Source of the DNA: an uncultured Eubacteriales bacterium
GTDB taxonomy: Bacteria; Bacillota; Clostridia; Monoglobales; Monoglobaceae
Direction of reading: 5' to 3'
Assembly (NCBI GenBank): GCA_900550775.1
Contig: URTH01000110.1
Coordinates: forward strand, 1 to 6,275
Length of the DNA: 6,275 bases
The position numbers and the translations under genes are program-made. Below are positions 5,199 to 6,275 of the stretch, in pieces (the first letter of the stretch is position 1; each line of letters opens with the position of its first letter). Below the pieces are notes generated by a model that saw only the letters and a program-made list of their open reading frames with translations, did no database searches and was not told the origin of the DNA.

Positions 5199-5738
5199 AT
5201 GGAACATCAATATAAAGGAACTCAGACAGAAAAAAATCTTATGGCGGCATTTGCCGGAGAGTCACAGGCACGCAACAAATACACGTATTTTGCAAGCAAG
5301 GCCAAAAAAGAGGGGTATGAGCAAATTGCAGCACTCTTTTTGCAAACGGCAGATAACGAAAAAGAGCATGCAAAAATGTGGTTTAAGGAGTTGTGCGGCA
5401 TCGGAAACACAGCAGAAAATCTGGCCGCGGCTGCCGATGGCGAAAATTATGAATGGACGGATATGTATGAGGACTTTGCCAAAACGGCGGAGGATGAGGG
5501 CTTTTTTGCACTCGCCGAGAAATTCCGTCTGGTGGCTGCGATCGAAAAACGCCACGAGGAACGCTACCGCGCGCTGCTTTCCAATGTAGAAACCGCAAAG
5601 GTATTTGAAAAGAGCGAGGTAAAGGTATGGGAATGCAGAAACTGCGGCCATATCGTCATCGGAACAAAAGCGCCGGAGGTTTGTCCGACCTGTGCGCATC
5701 CGCAAAGCTACTTTGAAATCCACGCAGAAAATTATTAA
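5199..5738 (+). CDS. rbr: Rubrerythrin, classical order (diiron domain then rubredoxin domain)
   Basis: 179 residues. The ferritin-like domain has [12 protein letters not shown] (17-28, E21), [13 protein letters not shown] helix 2 seen here as QTADNEKEH (49-57, E54 and H57), YEWTDMY (84-90, E85 and D88) and [11 protein letters not shown] (113-123, E116 and H119). The C-terminal rubredoxin domain has C146, C149, C162 and C165 (ECRNCGHI, then CPTCAHP). It reduces H2O2 to water at the diiron centre, with electrons passing through the rubredoxin iron. Compared with the D. vulgaris protein (recalled from memory), it is shorter between helices 2 and 3, and the redox-switching Glu97 position is Asp (D88). 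AGAGGA lies 6 bases before the ATG, and 25 bases separate it from the reverse rubrerythrin gene. Having both domain orders side by side suggests overlapping but distinct roles in peroxide and oxygen defence. Confidence 0.95.
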   Translation: MEHQYKGTQTEKNLMAAFAGESQARNKYTYFASKAKKEGYEQIAALFLQTADNEKEHAKMWFKELCGIGNTAENLAAAADGENYEWTDMYEDFAKTAEDEGFFALAEKFRLVAAIEKRHEERYRALLSNVETAKVFEKSEVKVWECRNCGHIVIGTKAPEVCPTCAHPQSYFEIHAENY

Positions 5739-5755
5739 CACATGGAGGGTTTAAC

Positions 5756-5914
5756 ATGAAAAAGTATGTATGCCCCTGCGGATACGTCTATGATCCCGCA
5801 CTCGGCGATCCCGAAAACGGTATCGCACCGGGCACGGCATGGGAGGATGTCCCGGAGGATTGGCTTTGCCCGACTTGCGGTTTAGGCAAAGAGGTATTTG
5901 AAGAAGAATCATAA
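5756..5914 (+). CDS. Rubredoxin with unusual CxCG first metal knuckle
   Basis: 52 residues, the normal rubredoxin length. It carries the family core YVYDP (10-14), [11 protein letters not shown] (17-27), WEDVPEDW (29-36) and CPTCG (38-42). The first cysteine pair reads YVCPCGY (4-10): C6 and C8 are separated by one residue, where rubredoxins normally have CxxCG. The reading frame is intact throughout, so this is a one-codon difference and not a frameshift. The small electron carrier presumably moves electrons from an NAD(P)H:rubredoxin oxidoreductase (not in the window) to the two rubrerythrins encoded upstream. GGAGG (5744-5748) lies 7 bases before the ATG, and 17 bases separate it from rbr; it is the last gene before the terminator. 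Whether iron is held by C6, C8, C38 and C41 in the usual tetrahedral way is not known. Confidence 0.92.
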   Translation: MKKYVCPCGYVYDPALGDPENGIAPGTAWEDVPEDWLCPTCGLGKEVFEEES

Positions 5915-5924
5915 AATCACAATT

Positions 5925-5977
5925 AAAAAAGCGATTGTCAAGCCGATTTCAAATCGGCTTGGCGATCGCCCTTTTTT
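5925..5977. terminator. Bidirectional intrinsic terminator between the rubrerythrin operon and the parB-like gene
   Basis: The arms 5931-5949 and 5951-5969 pair along 19 positions, 17 Watson-Crick and 2 G-U on the plus-strand RNA; the innermost bases must open to make the loop. The hairpin has six A before it (5925-5930) and six T after it (5972-5977). It can therefore stop the plus-strand operon and, read on the minus strand, the convergent gene ending at 6006. The 5978-6005 stretch holds nothing else that I can see. Confidence 0.93.
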
Positions 5978-6005
5978 ATATTGTTTTGCTCTTTCGGTTG
6001 GCGCT

Positions 6006-6275
6006 TTACCCCTTTGCCTGCACCAAAGACTCTGCGGCTTTTTCTGCATTTTGTTTCGGGATTACAATGGTGTATTCAATTTCCTCCTCCGTCTCGCGGC
6101 GGTTGGCCTTTGCCAAAATGCCGGAACGGCGCATCATATCCACTGCCTGACGGATGGTATTATGAAAAATCCGTACATCGCGAAAGCTTCGTTTTTCTGT
6201 GCCGGGTTTCTCCTCCGCCGCCGGCTTGTCCGGCGTTTTCAAAAGCCGATCCACCAGCTCCTCCGTTTTTGCCAC
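6006..6275 (-). CDS. parB: ParB/Spo0J-family chromosome partition protein, C-terminal part (5' end beyond the right edge)
   Basis: The last 89 residues are visible. TEELVDRLL (4-12) resembles the end of the helix-turn-helix region of ParB, where the linker begins. A Pro/Glu/Lys-rich linker (13-31) follows, and then the C-terminal dimerisation domain with DVRIFHNTIRQAVDMM (33-48) and EYTIVIPK (67-74), a pattern I recognise from clostridial ParB/Spo0J proteins. The first codon in the window is GTG in frame, but no ribosome site can be seen and the fragment is far shorter than ParB (about 280-300 residues), so the gene almost certainly continues. ParB binds parS sites, spreads as a CTP-dependent clamp and works with ParA in origin segregation; Noc is a related alternative that cannot be excluded from this part alone. 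It converges on the rubredoxin operon, with the shared terminator between. Confidence 0.8.
   Translation of the reverse strand: MAKTEELVDRLLKTPDKPAAEEKPGTEKRSFRDVRIFHNTIRQAVDMMRRSGILAKANRRETEEEIEYTIVIPKQNAEKAAESLVQAKG

Noticed and set aside
1..6275. parS sites expected near a parB gene
   Set aside because: No sequence close to the TGTTTCACGTGAAACA-type palindrome was found by eye on either strand.
1..6275. Insertion sequences, attachment sites, CRISPR arrays or tRNA genes
   Set aside because: No transposase, regularly spaced repeats, cloverleaf or terminal inverted repeats were seen; all hairpins found are accounted for as terminators or leader RNA.

Overview
The window looks like chromosomal DNA of an anaerobic, low-oxygen-adapted Firmicute, most likely a Clostridia (Oscillospirales-type) gut or sediment bacterium. 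The reasons are strong Shine-Dalgarno sites, sigma-A-type promoters with A-tracts, a TPP riboswitch in front of an ECF-type ThiT, a PerR-type regulator with two rubrerythrins and a rubredoxin, and the end of a ParB/Spo0J-like gene. No mobile element, CRISPR array, tRNA or rRNA was seen. The genus cannot be named from the sequence alone.

Left part (1-1211): the 5' end of an FGGY-family sugar or polyol kinase gene runs off the left edge on the minus strand. It is divergent from a PocR-domain/AraC-type activator gene on the plus strand. Their predicted promoters overlap almost completely, so the regulator probably controls the kinase as well as itself. Middle left (1227-2984, minus strand): a CorA-type divalent-cation transporter gene is followed by rsmA (ksgA), the 16S rRNA adenine dimethyltransferase gene, probably as one transcript. 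rsmA converges on the activator gene with only 15 bases between them.

Middle (2985-3993): corA and thiT are divergently transcribed. The thiT leader holds a complete TPP riboswitch with an intrinsic terminator about 25 bases beyond the aptamer, and a well-defined antiterminator can be drawn. ThiT is the thiamine-binding subunit of an ECF importer. A strong terminator follows, preceded by about 70 bases with alternative base-pairing that is not explained.

Right part (4070-5977): a compact peroxide-defence operon has a near-consensus promoter, a PerR-box-like 7-5-7 palindrome over the likely transcription start, then perR, a reverse rubrerythrin (rubredoxin domain at the N-terminus), a classical rubrerythrin (rubredoxin domain at the C-terminus) and a free rubredoxin. 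PerR keeps every metal ligand of B. subtilis PerR at one constant offset. The rubredoxin has an unusual C-P-C-G first metal knuckle in place of CxxCG. The presumed working order is: peroxide oxidises PerR, the operon is derepressed, and the rubrerythrins reduce H2O2 with electrons passed through rubredoxin domains and/or the free rubredoxin. A bidirectional terminator then separates this operon from the 3' end of a convergent parB-like gene at the right edge. rsmA and parB suggest, but do not prove, an origin-proximal position.
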